From NCBI GenBank assembly GCA_021201185.1, contig JAJQFJ010000033.1, positions 1 to 34,434 of the forward strand: DNA of 34,434 bases. The letters are read 5' to 3'. Shown in pieces: positions 23,164 through 30,449 of this stretch. The notes under the pieces are model-generated. The model was given only the letters and a program-made list of their open reading frames with translations. It was not told the origin of the DNA and made no database searches. Numbering within the stretch: the first letter of the stretch is position 1; every line of letters begins with the position of its first letter. The translations under genes were made by a program, and so were the position numbers. This DNA is from Clostridiales bacterium. Its GTDB lineage: Bacteria > Bacillota > Clostridia > Oscillospirales > Oscillospiraceae.

Positions 23164-23820
23164 TTACAGCATGGAGTAGCCGTTCCGGTTAACCAGCGCG
23201 TCCACCGGGACGCCCTGCTTGCAGTAGGGGCAGTTGGTATAGTCGTAGCTCCGGTAGTCCGGCAGCGAGCTGACGTCGAAGATGCTGTCGATCTGCACCC
23301 CGTCCATCTGGCTGATGTTGCTGAAGATGGAGGAGACGCCTCTGGGCACGCCGCCGTAGAACTGGATGGTTTCGATGGCCTTATGTACCGTGTAGCCGGT
23401 GGTGATGGAGGCCATGAGGACGATGCAGTCCCGGTTCTGGATGAGGGACTTGTAGTTGTCCCGGAAGATGAGCTGACTGGTGTTGGCGTTCTGCTCCGGA
23501 GTGACGATGGCCACCTCTTTCTTGGCGTTCAGCCCCCGACCCAGGTGGGAGTCCACCAGCATCCCTGCCAGCAGCGTGCCGATGACCTCGGTGCCGTCCA
23601 TACAGAGGATGGTGTCCACTGGGATGTTGTTCTTATACTTCCGGGAGAGGACGTCGGCCACCGCCTTGGCCTCCCGGTAGACCGTCTTCATGGAGGTCAG
23701 CTCCATAAAATAGTTGATGTGGGAGTGGTTGGTGATAAAATGGCCCGGGATGGCCTTGAGATACAGGTCCGTGTTTTTGTTCTTTGCATAGAACTTGACA
23801 ATCTTATGGTCCAGCGACAT
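23164..23820 (-). CDS. Orotate phosphoribosyltransferase-like protein
   Basis: Resembles a clostridial family annotated as orotate phosphoribosyltransferase, built on the PRTase fold. The PRPP-loop equivalent is CIVLMASITTGYTVHKA (residues 132-148), where the ITTG phosphate turn is kept but the usual acidic pair before it (as in VDDVITTG) is replaced by Ala-Ser. VDTILCMDGTEVIG supplies the preceding strand. A C-terminal NCPYCKQGVPVDA knuckle (Cys197, Cys200) looks like half a zinc site. ATG 23818-23820 has GGAGG eight bases upstream; 218 residues. It stands alone, far from the pyr operon, which lacks pyrE. True pyrE activity is uncertain. Confidence 0.7.
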   Translation of the reverse strand: MSLDHKIVKFYAKNKNTDLYLKAIPGHFITNHSHINYFMELTSMKTVYREAKAVADVLSRKYKNNIPVDTILCMDGTEVIGTLLAGMLVDSHLGRGLNAKKEVAIVTPEQNANTSQLIFRDNYKSLIQNRDCIVLMASITTGYTVHKAIETIQFYGGVPRGVSSIFSNISQMDGVQIDSIFDVSSLPDYRSYDYTNCPYCKQGVPVDALVNRNGYSML

Positions 23821-23850
23821 AAGGAGCACCTCCGATATCAGGATGGGAAC

Positions 23851-23879
23851 ATTATAAGGCATTCCGGTCAAAAAAGCAA
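23851..23879 (-). promoter_or_regulatory. Promoter of the phosphoribosyltransferase-like gene
   Basis: Minus strand: TTGCTT (23874-23879), 17 bases, perfect TATAAT (23851-23856). Confidence 0.75.
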
Positions 23880-23915
23880 GATACTTTTGAAAAAATGAAT
23901 GTATCTATTCTGCCG

Positions 23916-24464
23916 TCAGCCGCTCACGCCGTACCGCTCCGCCAGCTCGCACAGGTATTCCGCCATGGACTGTCCCTCGGGTGGGGTGAACTCCGCCCCG
24001 TTGTAGGTGTAAGGCCCGTCTATGGGAAAATCTATCCTGTCCCGTACTGCGAGGATATGGGGGTGCTCGGCCTCCTCCGACTGGACGCCCTCCATCAGCA
24101 GGAGCAGGTACTGCTGCCCGGCATCATGGACCGAGGCCATGCTGCCGTCCCGGTTCTGGTCATACAGGGCGTACACATAAAGCTCTTCCTCCGTCCAGGA
24201 GCCGTACCGCACCTCGTCCACCTGAAAGAGGTAGTAAACATAATCCTCATATGTCTCCATGCTCTGATAGGTGGCGGAGACGGCCAGATCGCTCTCGCAG
24301 ACCAGGGCCTCCAGCTCCTCCAGCTCATAGGTCTCTCCGTCCACCGTCGTCTCGGTGGGCAGGGCCGCAATGCTACCGTCGGAGGCCCCGCTGTCGCAGC
24401 CGGTGAGTAGCAGGAGCATACACAGTACCGTCAAAATTGCCGTCCATCGAGTCCTGCTTTTCAT
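23916..24464 (-). CDS. Predicted lipoprotein, function unknown
   Basis: Unrecognised 182-residue protein. It has a basic n-region (MKSRTRW), a hydrophobic core and the lipobox LLTGC with Cys23 as the lipidation site, so it is a membrane-anchored extracytoplasmic protein. The mature part is acidic and rich in Tyr (VYYLFQVDEVRYGSWTEEEL). It has alternating patterns suggesting a compact beta domain, in the style of small clostridial lipoproteins that report a parameter in an envelope pathway. The ATG has AAGGGA about eleven bases upstream. Single gene; its promoter region holds a seven-base G/C homopolymer between -35 and -10 elements. Confidence 0.85.
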   Translation of the reverse strand: MKSRTRWTAILTVLCMLLLLTGCDSGASDGSIAALPTETTVDGETYELEELEALVCESDLAVSATYQSMETYEDYVYYLFQVDEVRYGSWTEEELYVYALYDQNRDGSMASVHDAGQQYLLLLMEGVQSEEAEHPHILAVRDRIDFPIDGPYTYNGAEFTPPEGQSMAEYLCELAERYGVSG

Positions 24465-24505
24465 GTGACACCATCCCTTCCCATTTTCCGTATTCCTTCT
24501 TTTCT

Positions 24506-24531
24506 ATTATACTGGGGGGGATAAATGTCAA
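24506..24531 (-). promoter_or_regulatory. Lipoprotein promoter with homopolymer in a short spacer
   Basis: Minus strand: perfect TTGACA (24526-24531), 14-base spacer containing C7 (G7 at 24514-24520 on plus), perfect TATAAT (24506-24511). The spacer is two to three bases short of the optimum. Confidence 0.55.
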
Positions 24532-24611
24532 TGACATTTGCTGAACTTCTATTCATATTGGCTTATTTTCTCCCTTCACGAAAGATTTACACATCTGGAA
24601 ATGTAATTCTC

Positions 24612-24639
24612 TTGCCATTTGCGCAAATTGTGATAAAAT
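24612..24639 (+). promoter_or_regulatory. Promoter of the activase/dehydratase-like operon
   Basis: TTGCCA (24612-24617), 16 bases, TAAAAT (24634-24639) with TG extended -10. A leader of about 90 bases follows. Confidence 0.7.
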
Positions 24640-24664
24640 ATGACCTGAACGCAATTCCAGGGCA

Positions 24665-24688
24665 GTCTGCGCCCCTCAGAGGGCAGAC
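24665..24688 (+). other. Leader hairpin of the activase operon
   Basis: GTCTGC-G-CCC pairs with GGGCAGAC around a six-base loop: nine pairs with one bulged G. No T-tract follows, so this is not a terminator; it may stabilise or control the leader. Confidence 0.4.
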
Positions 24689-24734
24689 GAGCCTCGGGTC
24701 TCCCATTCTGAACAAGCGCAGGGGTAATCGCACT

Positions 24735-27704
24735 ATGAGCTATCGCATCGGCATTGACATCGGCTCCACCACCGTCAAGGTAGTGGTGCTGGACGACGAC
24801 AACAAGCTGCTGTTCCGCTCCTATGAGCGGCACTTTTCCAAGGTCCGGGAGCGGACCTGCCAGACCCTCCGCTCCATCGCCGACCGGTACAGCGGCCAGG
24901 ACGTGAAGGCGGTCATCACTGGCTCCGCGGGACTGGGCGTCAGTAAGGCCAGCGGGGTGGACTTTGTCCAGGAGGTCTACGCCACCGCCGCGGCGGTGAA
25001 CACCTACATCCCCGGCACCGACGCCGTCATCGAGCTGGGCGGCGAGGACGCCAAGATTATCTTCTTCGGCGGCGCTCTGGAGGAGCGGATGAACGGCTCC
25101 TGCGCCGGTGGCACCGGGGCCTTTATTGACCAGATGGCCACCCTGATGAACGTCACCGGCGACGAGCTGGACCGGCTGTCCATGGGCCATGAGAAGATTT
25201 ATCCCATCGCCTCCCGCTGCGGCGTGTTCGCCAAGAGCGACATCCAGCCCATCCTGAACCAGGGCGGACGGAAGGAGGACGTGGCCGCCTCCATCTTCCA
25301 GGCGGTGGTGGACCAGACCATCGCCGGACTGACCCAGGGCCGGGAGCTGAAGGGCAAGATCGTCTTTCTGGGCGGGCCTCTCCACTTCCTCATGGGCCTG
25401 CGGGAGCGGTTCGTGGAGACGCTGCACCTGGACGAGGAGCACGCCATCTTCCCGGAGGACGGGGACTGCTTCGCCGCCATGGGCGCGGCCCTGTGCGCCA
25501 CAGACTTCGAGGCCCAGCCCTTCGACCAGATCTTGGAGAAGCTGGAAAAGAGTCAGTCCGCCGTCACCAGTGTGGACACCGCCCCTCCCCTGTTCAACAG
25601 CCAGGAGGAGTACGACGGCTTCTGCCGCCGCCACAACAGCCAGCATCCCCCCGAGGCGGACATCAGCACCTATGTGGGCGACGCCTATCTGGGCATCGAC
25701 GCCGGCTCCACCACCACCAAGCTGGTGCTCATCGCCCCGGACGGCGGTCTGCTCTACACCTACTATCACTCCAACCTGGGCAACCCGGTCTCCATCGTCC
25801 GGGAGCAGCTGGAGCAGATTTACGCCCTCTGCGGAGATCGGATTGTCATTCGCGGCAGCGCCGTCACCGGCTACGGCGAGGATTTGATCAAAAACGCCTT
25901 CCGGTGCGACCTGGGTCTGGTGGAGACCATGGCCCACTACAAGGCCGCCGCCCACTTCAACCCCGACGTGGACTTTATCATCGACATCGGCGGCCAGGAC
26001 ATGAAGTGCTTCAAGATTCGCAACGGCGCGGTGGACTCCATCATGCTCAACGAGGCATGCTCCTCCGGCTGCGGCTCCTTTATCGAGACATTCGCCAAGG
26101 CCCTGGGCTATGACATCGCCGACTTTGCCAAGCTGGGCCTGTTCACCAAAAAGCCGGTGAATCTGGGCTCCCGCTGCACCGTGTTTATGAACTCCTCGGT
26201 GAAGCAGGCGCAAAAGGACGGGGCCAGCGTGGAGGACATCTCCGCCGGTCTGGCCATCTCCATCGTGAAAAACGCCATCTACAAGGTGCTGCGGATGTCC
26301 TCCGCTGACGACCTGGGCCAGCACATCGTGGTCCAGGGAGGCACCTTCCACAACGACGCCGTGCTCCGGGCCTTCGAGCAGGAGCTGGGTCGGGACGTGG
26401 TCCGTCCCACCATCGCCGGTATCATGGGGGCCTTTGGGGCGGCTCTGGCGGCGAAGGAGCTGCATCTGGAGCGGTCCACCATCCTCTCCGCCGACGAGCT
26501 GGCCCGGTTCCAGCACACCGCCCGGCCCGTGACCTGCAACGGCTGCACCAACCACTGCTCCCTGACCATCAACACCTTCGACGGGGGCCGCCGGTTCATC
26601 TCCGGCAACCGCTGCTCCAAGCCTCTGGGCGGCAAAAAGGTGCAGAACCCCGACCTGATGAAGTACAAGTACGACAAGCTGCGCACCATGACCGGCAAGG
26701 GGGGCGGCAACGGCATCCGTGGCAAGATCGGCATCCCCTTCGGGCTGAATATGTACGAGAACCTGTCCTTCTGGTACGCCTTCTTCACGGCGCTGAACTT
26801 TGAGGTGGTGCTCTCCCCGGAGTCCAGCCGGAAGCTGTACCTCAAGGGCCAGCGGACCATCCCCTCGGACACCGTCTGTTACCCCGCCAAGCTGCTCCAC
26901 GGCCATGTGGAGAGCCTGCTGGAGGAGGGGCTGGACACCATCTTCTACCCCTGCATGAGCTACAACTTTGACGAGGGCATCAGCGACAACAACTACAACT
27001 GCCCCGTGGTGGCCTACTATCCCGATCTGCTCGCCGCCAACCTCCCCGACCTCCAGGGCAAGCGGTTCCTCCACCCCTACTTCGGTCTGCACCGGCCCAA
27101 GGACTTTGAAAAGCGGGCGGCGGACTACTTCCTCCAGGAGTTCGGCATTCCCAAAAAGGAGACGGTAGCGGCGGCCCGGGCGGCCTACCAGGCCTATCAC
27201 GCCTTCCGGGATGACGTCTATCGCACCGGGCAGGAGTACATCGCCTATGCCCGCGCCCACGATATGCCCATTATGGTGGTGGCCGGCCGGCCCTATCACA
27301 TGGACCCGGAGATCAACCACGGCATCAACGACCTGATCACCGGCTTCGGCTTCGTCCTCATCACCGAGGACGACGTCTCCGGGGAGATGGACCACCAGAC
27401 CCGGACGGTGCTCAACCAGTGGACCTATCACGCCCGGATGTACAACGCTGCCCGGTACGTCTGCACCCAGGACGATATGGAGCTGATCCAGCTCGTCTCC
27501 TTCGGCTGCGGCGTGGACGCCATCACCGGCGACGAGATGCGCTCCATCCTGGAGCAGGGCGGCAAGCTGTACACCCAGCTGAAGATCGACGACATCTCCA
27601 ACCTGGGAGCTGTCAAAATCCGGGTGCGCAGCCTCATCGCCGCAGTGGAGGCCCGCAAAAGTCAGGAGCAGTCCGGGGACGACGCCCGGCAGCACACCGC
27701 CTGA
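24735..27704 (+). CDS. Acyl-CoA dehydratase activase with two ASKHA ATPase domains and a DUF2229 domain
   Basis: Member of the BadF/BadG/BcrA/HgdC activator superfamily, 989 aa. These proteins use ATP and an iron-sulfur cluster to inject an electron into 2-hydroxyacyl-CoA dehydratase-type enzymes. First ATPase domain: GIDIGSTTVKV (5-15), VIELGGEDAKII and SCAGGTGAF. Second domain: YLGIDAGSTTTKLV (about 317), FIIDIGGQDMKCF and CSSGCGSFIE. A cysteine cluster CNGCTNHCSL lies near residue 599 and a DUF2229 region from about residue 664 (KIGIPFGLNMYENL). The start MSYRIGIDIG matches the domain boundary. The gene is followed 40 bases later by its dehydratase-like partner; relatives often fuse both into one chain of about 1,400 residues. 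Substrate unknown. Confidence 0.9.
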   Translation: MSYRIGIDIGSTTVKVVVLDDDNKLLFRSYERHFSKVRERTCQTLRSIADRYSGQDVKAVITGSAGLGVSKASGVDFVQEVYATAAAVNTYIPGTDAVIELGGEDAKIIFFGGALEERMNGSCAGGTGAFIDQMATLMNVTGDELDRLSMGHEKIYPIASRCGVFAKSDIQPILNQGGRKEDVAASIFQAVVDQTIAGLTQGRELKGKIVFLGGPLHFLMGLRERFVETLHLDEEHAIFPEDGDCFAAMGAALCATDFEAQPFDQILEKLEKSQSAVTSVDTAPPLFNSQEEYDGFCRRHNSQHPPEADISTYVGDAYLGIDAGSTTTKLVLIAPDGGLLYTYYHSNLGNPVSIVREQLEQIYALCGDRIVIRGSAVTGYGEDLIKNAFRCDLGLVETMAHYKAAAHFNPDVDFIIDIGGQDMKCFKIRNGAVDSIMLNEACSSGCGSFIETFAKALGYDIADFAKLGLFTKKPVNLGSRCTVFMNSSVKQAQKDGASVEDISAGLAISIVKNAIYKVLRMSSADDLGQHIVVQGGTFHNDAVLRAFEQELGRDVVRPTIAGIMGAFGAALAAKELHLERSTILSADELARFQHTARPVTCNGCTNHCSLTINTFDGGRRFISGNRCSKPLGGKKVQNPDLMKYKYDKLRTMTGKGGGNGIRGKIGIPFGLNMYENLSFWYAFFTALNFEVVLSPESSRKLYLKGQRTIPSDTVCYPAKLLHGHVESLLEEGLDTIFYPCMSYNFDEGISDNNYNCPVVAYYPDLLAANLPDLQGKRFLHPYFGLHRPKDFEKRAADYFLQEFGIPKKETVAAARAAYQAYHAFRDDVYRTGQEYIAYARAHDMPIMVVAGRPYHMDPEINHGINDLITGFGFVLITEDDVSGEMDHQTRTVLNQWTYHARMYNAARYVCTQDDMELIQLVSFGCGVDAITGDEMRSILEQGGKLYTQLKIDDISNLGAVKIRVRSLIAAVEARKSQEQSGDDARQHTA

Positions 27705-27744
27705 GCCTCCCGGCTAGATTCTCTGTTTTGGAAAGAGGTTTCCC

Positions 27745-29049
27745 ATGGCTGAATTAGTCTATAACAAGGACGGACGTCTCCTGTTCACCAAGGAGATGAA
27801 GAAGGAATACACCATTCTCATGCCCCAGATGCTGCCCATCCACTTTGAGATGTTCCGCCAGCTCCTGCTGCTGGAGGGCTACAAGGTGGACCAGCTCAAC
27901 AACGACAGCCGCAACGTGGTGGATGAGGGGCTGAAATATGTCCACAATGACACCTGCTATCCCGCTCTGCTGGTCATCGGGCAGTTTATGGACGCCATCA
28001 AAAACGGCGGCTATGACCCCCACAAAATTGCCCTCTTTATCACCCAGACCGGCGGCGGCTGCCGGGCCTCCAACTACATCCACCTGCTCCGCAAGGCGCT
28101 GAAAAAGGCGGGCATGGAGTACATCCCCGTCATCTCCGTCAGCTTCGGTCTGGAGTCCAACCCTGGATTCTCCCTCACCGTTCCCCTGCTGCAAAAGCTG
28201 GTGTTCGGCATGATGTACGGCGACCTGATTATGAACGTATCCAATCAGGTCCGGCCCTACGAGCAGAACAAAGGGGATACCGACGCCGCCGTTCAGCGGT
28301 GGATTTCCGAGCTGGTGAGCCGCTTCCAACAGGGCAAGGGCATGAGCCGGAAGGCCATGTGCCAGGTCTTTGACGAGATTATTACCGATTTCGAGGCCAT
28401 TCCTGTAGACCTGAGCCACGAAAAGGTCCGGGTCGGCGTGGTGGGCGAGATCTACGTCAAGTTCTCCGCCCTGGGCAACAACCACCTGGAGGAGTTCCTT
28501 CTCTCCGAAGGGACGGAGCCGGTGGTGCCCGGTCTGACCGACTTTATGATCTTCAAAATTTACAACCGGGTGGTGGATGTGGACATCTACGGCGGCAACC
28601 CGGCGAAGAAGGCCCTGTGCCAGTTCATGATGGCCTATGTCCAGAACTGCCAGCACGACATGATTCACGCTCTGGAGAAATCCCGGTTCCGCGCCCCCGG
28701 GGACTTCGAGCAACTGCGTCAGCTGGTCCAGGGCTATCTGGGCGAGGGCTGCAAGATGGGCGAGGGCTGGCTGCTCACTGCCGAGATGCTGGAGCTCATT
28801 CACTCCGGCACCAACAGCATCGTCTGCACTCAGCCCTTTGGCTGCCTCCCCAACCACATCGTGGGCAAGGGCATGATTCGGGCGCTGAAGGACAATTACC
28901 CCAACTCCAACGTGGTGGCCATCGACTACGACCCCTCCGCCACCAAAATCAACCAGGAAAACCGCATCAAGCTCATGCTGGCAAACGCCAAGGCCCTGGC
29001 CGCCAGAGCCGACGAGGAAAAGGCAGCCCGGGAAAAAGCCGCGGTCTGA
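27745..29049 (+). CDS. 2-hydroxyacyl-CoA dehydratase-like (HgdB/COG3581-type) protein
   Basis: 434-residue partner of the upstream activase, matching the C-terminal part of the large fused activase family. Cysteines likely to hold an iron-sulfur cluster are in HNDTCYPALLV, TGGGCRASNYIHLL, EGCKMGEGWLL and TQPFGCLPNHIVGKG. VGVVGEIYVKFSALGNN is the typical inner strand. The ATG has AGAGG six bases upstream. The two genes form one operon ending at the terminator at 29064. The electron donor and substrate are not indicated by neighbours; no CoA-transferase or acyl-CoA dehydrogenase is nearby, so fermentation of a hydroxyacid is not demonstrated. Confidence 0.88.
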   Translation: MAELVYNKDGRLLFTKEMKKEYTILMPQMLPIHFEMFRQLLLLEGYKVDQLNNDSRNVVDEGLKYVHNDTCYPALLVIGQFMDAIKNGGYDPHKIALFITQTGGGCRASNYIHLLRKALKKAGMEYIPVISVSFGLESNPGFSLTVPLLQKLVFGMMYGDLIMNVSNQVRPYEQNKGDTDAAVQRWISELVSRFQQGKGMSRKAMCQVFDEIITDFEAIPVDLSHEKVRVGVVGEIYVKFSALGNNHLEEFLLSEGTEPVVPGLTDFMIFKIYNRVVDVDIYGGNPAKKALCQFMMAYVQNCQHDMIHALEKSRFRAPGDFEQLRQLVQGYLGEGCKMGEGWLLTAEMLELIHSGTNSIVCTQPFGCLPNHIVGKGMIRALKDNYPNSNVVAIDYDPSATKINQENRIKLMLANAKALAARADEEKAAREKAAV

Positions 29050-29063
29050 ATCCACTATCGCAT

Positions 29064-29101
29064 AAAAAGTCTCCCCTTCCCAGTGGAAGGGGAGCTTTTT
29101 G
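29064..29101. terminator. Bidirectional terminator between the dehydratase-like gene and the PepSY gene
   Basis: Ten-pair stem CTCCCCTTCC (29071-29080) and GGAAGGGGAG (29085-29094) with a four-base loop. It is flanked by AAAAAG on the left and CTTTTTGCTTT on the right. It separates two convergent units. Confidence 0.93.
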
Positions 29102-29119
29102 CTTTACCTGCGGTGTAAA

Positions 29120-30346
29120 TCAGTCGATCTCATAGCTGATGATGGTGCCTGTGGTGGCGTTGATCTCGTACTCATACTCGGCGGAGGAGGTGCGGAACTC
29201 CACCTCGTAAACCTGGATGCCGTCGTCGGTGTCCAGCTTTACCTTCAGGTTGGAGACGCTGCGCTCGCTGACACCGGCGTGGGTGAAGGCGGCCTCCTTG
29301 GCGGCAGTCTCGCCGATGACGCTGCCGGTCTGGGCGCCGTTGCTCTTGCTCTCCACGTCCTTGGAGAGGATGGCTCCGGTGGTGCCGTTGATCTCATACT
29401 CATACTCGGCGGAGGAGGTGTAAAACTCCACCTCATAGACGGTGATGCCGTCGTCCTTGTCCTGCTTCACCTTCAGGCCGGACACCTGGCTCTCGGTGAG
29501 GCCGGCATCCTCCAGGGCGATCTCCTGGGCGGCGGTTTTGCCGATGAGGGTAGAGGAAGAGGTTCCGGAGGTGCTGCCAGTGCTGCCGGTGCTGCCCGTG
29601 CTGCCGGTGCTGCCGGTGCTGCCGGTGCTGCCCGTGCTGCCGGAGGTCTGGGTGGTGGCGTTGTCGTCCGGCTCCACGCTCTTGGAGATGATGGCTCCGG
29701 TGTTGGCGTTCACGTCGTAGTCATACTCGTTTCCGCCCTGGCAGAACTCCACCTCATAGATGGTCACGCCGTCGTCCACGTCCAGCTGCACCCGGAGGCC
29801 GGTGACCTCGCTCTCGGTAAGTCCTGCGTCGGTCAAGACTGCCTCTTTGGCGGCGTCTTCTCCAATGAGGCCGGTGGTGTCGATGCTGGCGACGTCGTCG
29901 TCTACCGGCTCGGTGCTTTTGGAGATGATGTCGCCGGTGGTGGCATTGATCTCGTAATCGTACTCGGTCCCGCTCTCACGGAATTCCACCTCGTACTCCT
30001 GAACGCCGGTGTCGTCGTCGGTGTCCAGCTTCACCCAGATATCGGAGACCCAGTCCTCCTCAAATCCGGCGTCGGCCAGAGCGATCTCTTTGGCGGCGGT
30101 CTCTCCGATGAGGTCGGAGGCGGTGTCTGCGGTGGCGGTGGCAGTCGTCTCTGCCGCCGTGCTGGTGGTGGAGGCTGTTACTTCCTCAGCGGTGTCGGAG
30201 GTGTCCTCGGCACTGGTGGTCTTGGCAGTGGCCTTGGGGGTCACCAGTTCTTCCGAGCTGGCAGAGGCGGCGCTGCAGCCTGCGAACAGGGCGATCATGA
30301 GCGCCAGGGCCAGGATCAGGGAGAGGACTTTCTTGTTGTGTGTCAT
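29120..30346 (-). CDS. Lipoprotein with four PepSY-like domains
   Basis: 408-residue secreted lipoprotein. Signal peptide MTHNKKVLSLILALALM with lipobox LFAGC (Cys24), then a Thr/Ala/Glu-rich spacer, then four PepSY-like repeats of about 65 residues. Each opens with LIG(E/K)TAA(K/Q)E.ALxDAG and closes with YEVEF......YEYEIN(A/G)TTGxI(I/L)S. The second and third are separated by a flexible (Gly-Ser-Thr)8 linker. Start ATG 30344-30346 with AAGGA nine bases upstream. It lies 103 bases downstream of the histidine kinase gene with its own -10 and the same upstream motif as the response-regulator promoter. PepSY domains are thought to inhibit peptidases or bind envelope ligands; the ligand here is unknown. 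Confidence 0.9.
   Translation of the reverse strand: MTHNKKVLSLILALALMIALFAGCSAASASSEELVTPKATAKTTSAEDTSDTAEEVTASTTSTAAETTATATADTASDLIGETAAKEIALADAGFEEDWVSDIWVKLDTDDDTGVQEYEVEFRESGTEYDYEINATTGDIISKSTEPVDDDVASIDTTGLIGEDAAKEAVLTDAGLTESEVTGLRVQLDVDDGVTIYEVEFCQGGNEYDYDVNANTGAIISKSVEPDDNATTQTSGSTGSTGSTGSTGSTGSTGSTGSTSGTSSSTLIGKTAAQEIALEDAGLTESQVSGLKVKQDKDDGITVYEVEFYTSSAEYEYEINGTTGAILSKDVESKSNGAQTGSVIGETAAKEAAFTHAGVSERSVSNLKVKLDTDDGIQVYEVEFRTSSAEYEYEINATTGTIISYEID
29571..29642 (-). repeat. Nine-base tandem repeat encoding a (Gly-Ser-Thr) linker
   Basis: Eight consecutive GTGCTGCCN units (plus-strand reading) encode Gly-Ser-Thr repeats between PepSY domains 2 and 3. Such a repeat can change copy number in steps of three residues without a frameshift. 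Confidence 0.9.
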
Positions 30347-30403
30347 GGGATACCATCCTTTCTGCAACCGTTGGATTTTTTGTTGTTCGGTTGTTATGGC
30401 CTT

Positions 30404-30435
30404 ATTATAGCCATGCCAGATTAAGGAAAGATGAA
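30404..30435 (-). promoter_or_regulatory. PepSY lipoprotein promoter with response-regulator site
   Basis: Minus strand: TTCAT (30431-30435), six bases, TTAAT (30420-30424), ten bases, perfect TATAAT (30404-30409). No good -35 is present; the direct repeat occupies its place. The same layout is found before the response regulator gene. Confidence 0.65.
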
Positions 30436-30449
30436 AGGATACAAGTTTT

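Noticed and set aside
24576..27695. Very long open frame (about 1,040 codons) antisense to the activase gene
   Set aside because: It mirrors the high-GC codon structure of the real gene, its product is compositionally odd (Val/Gly/His/Leu repeats), and it has no recognisable motif or ribosome site. The same applies to the long antisense frames opposite comEC (11311-13749), dnaG (1585-2949), pyrC (8232-9674), rpoD (9-1208) and guaD (17065-18576).
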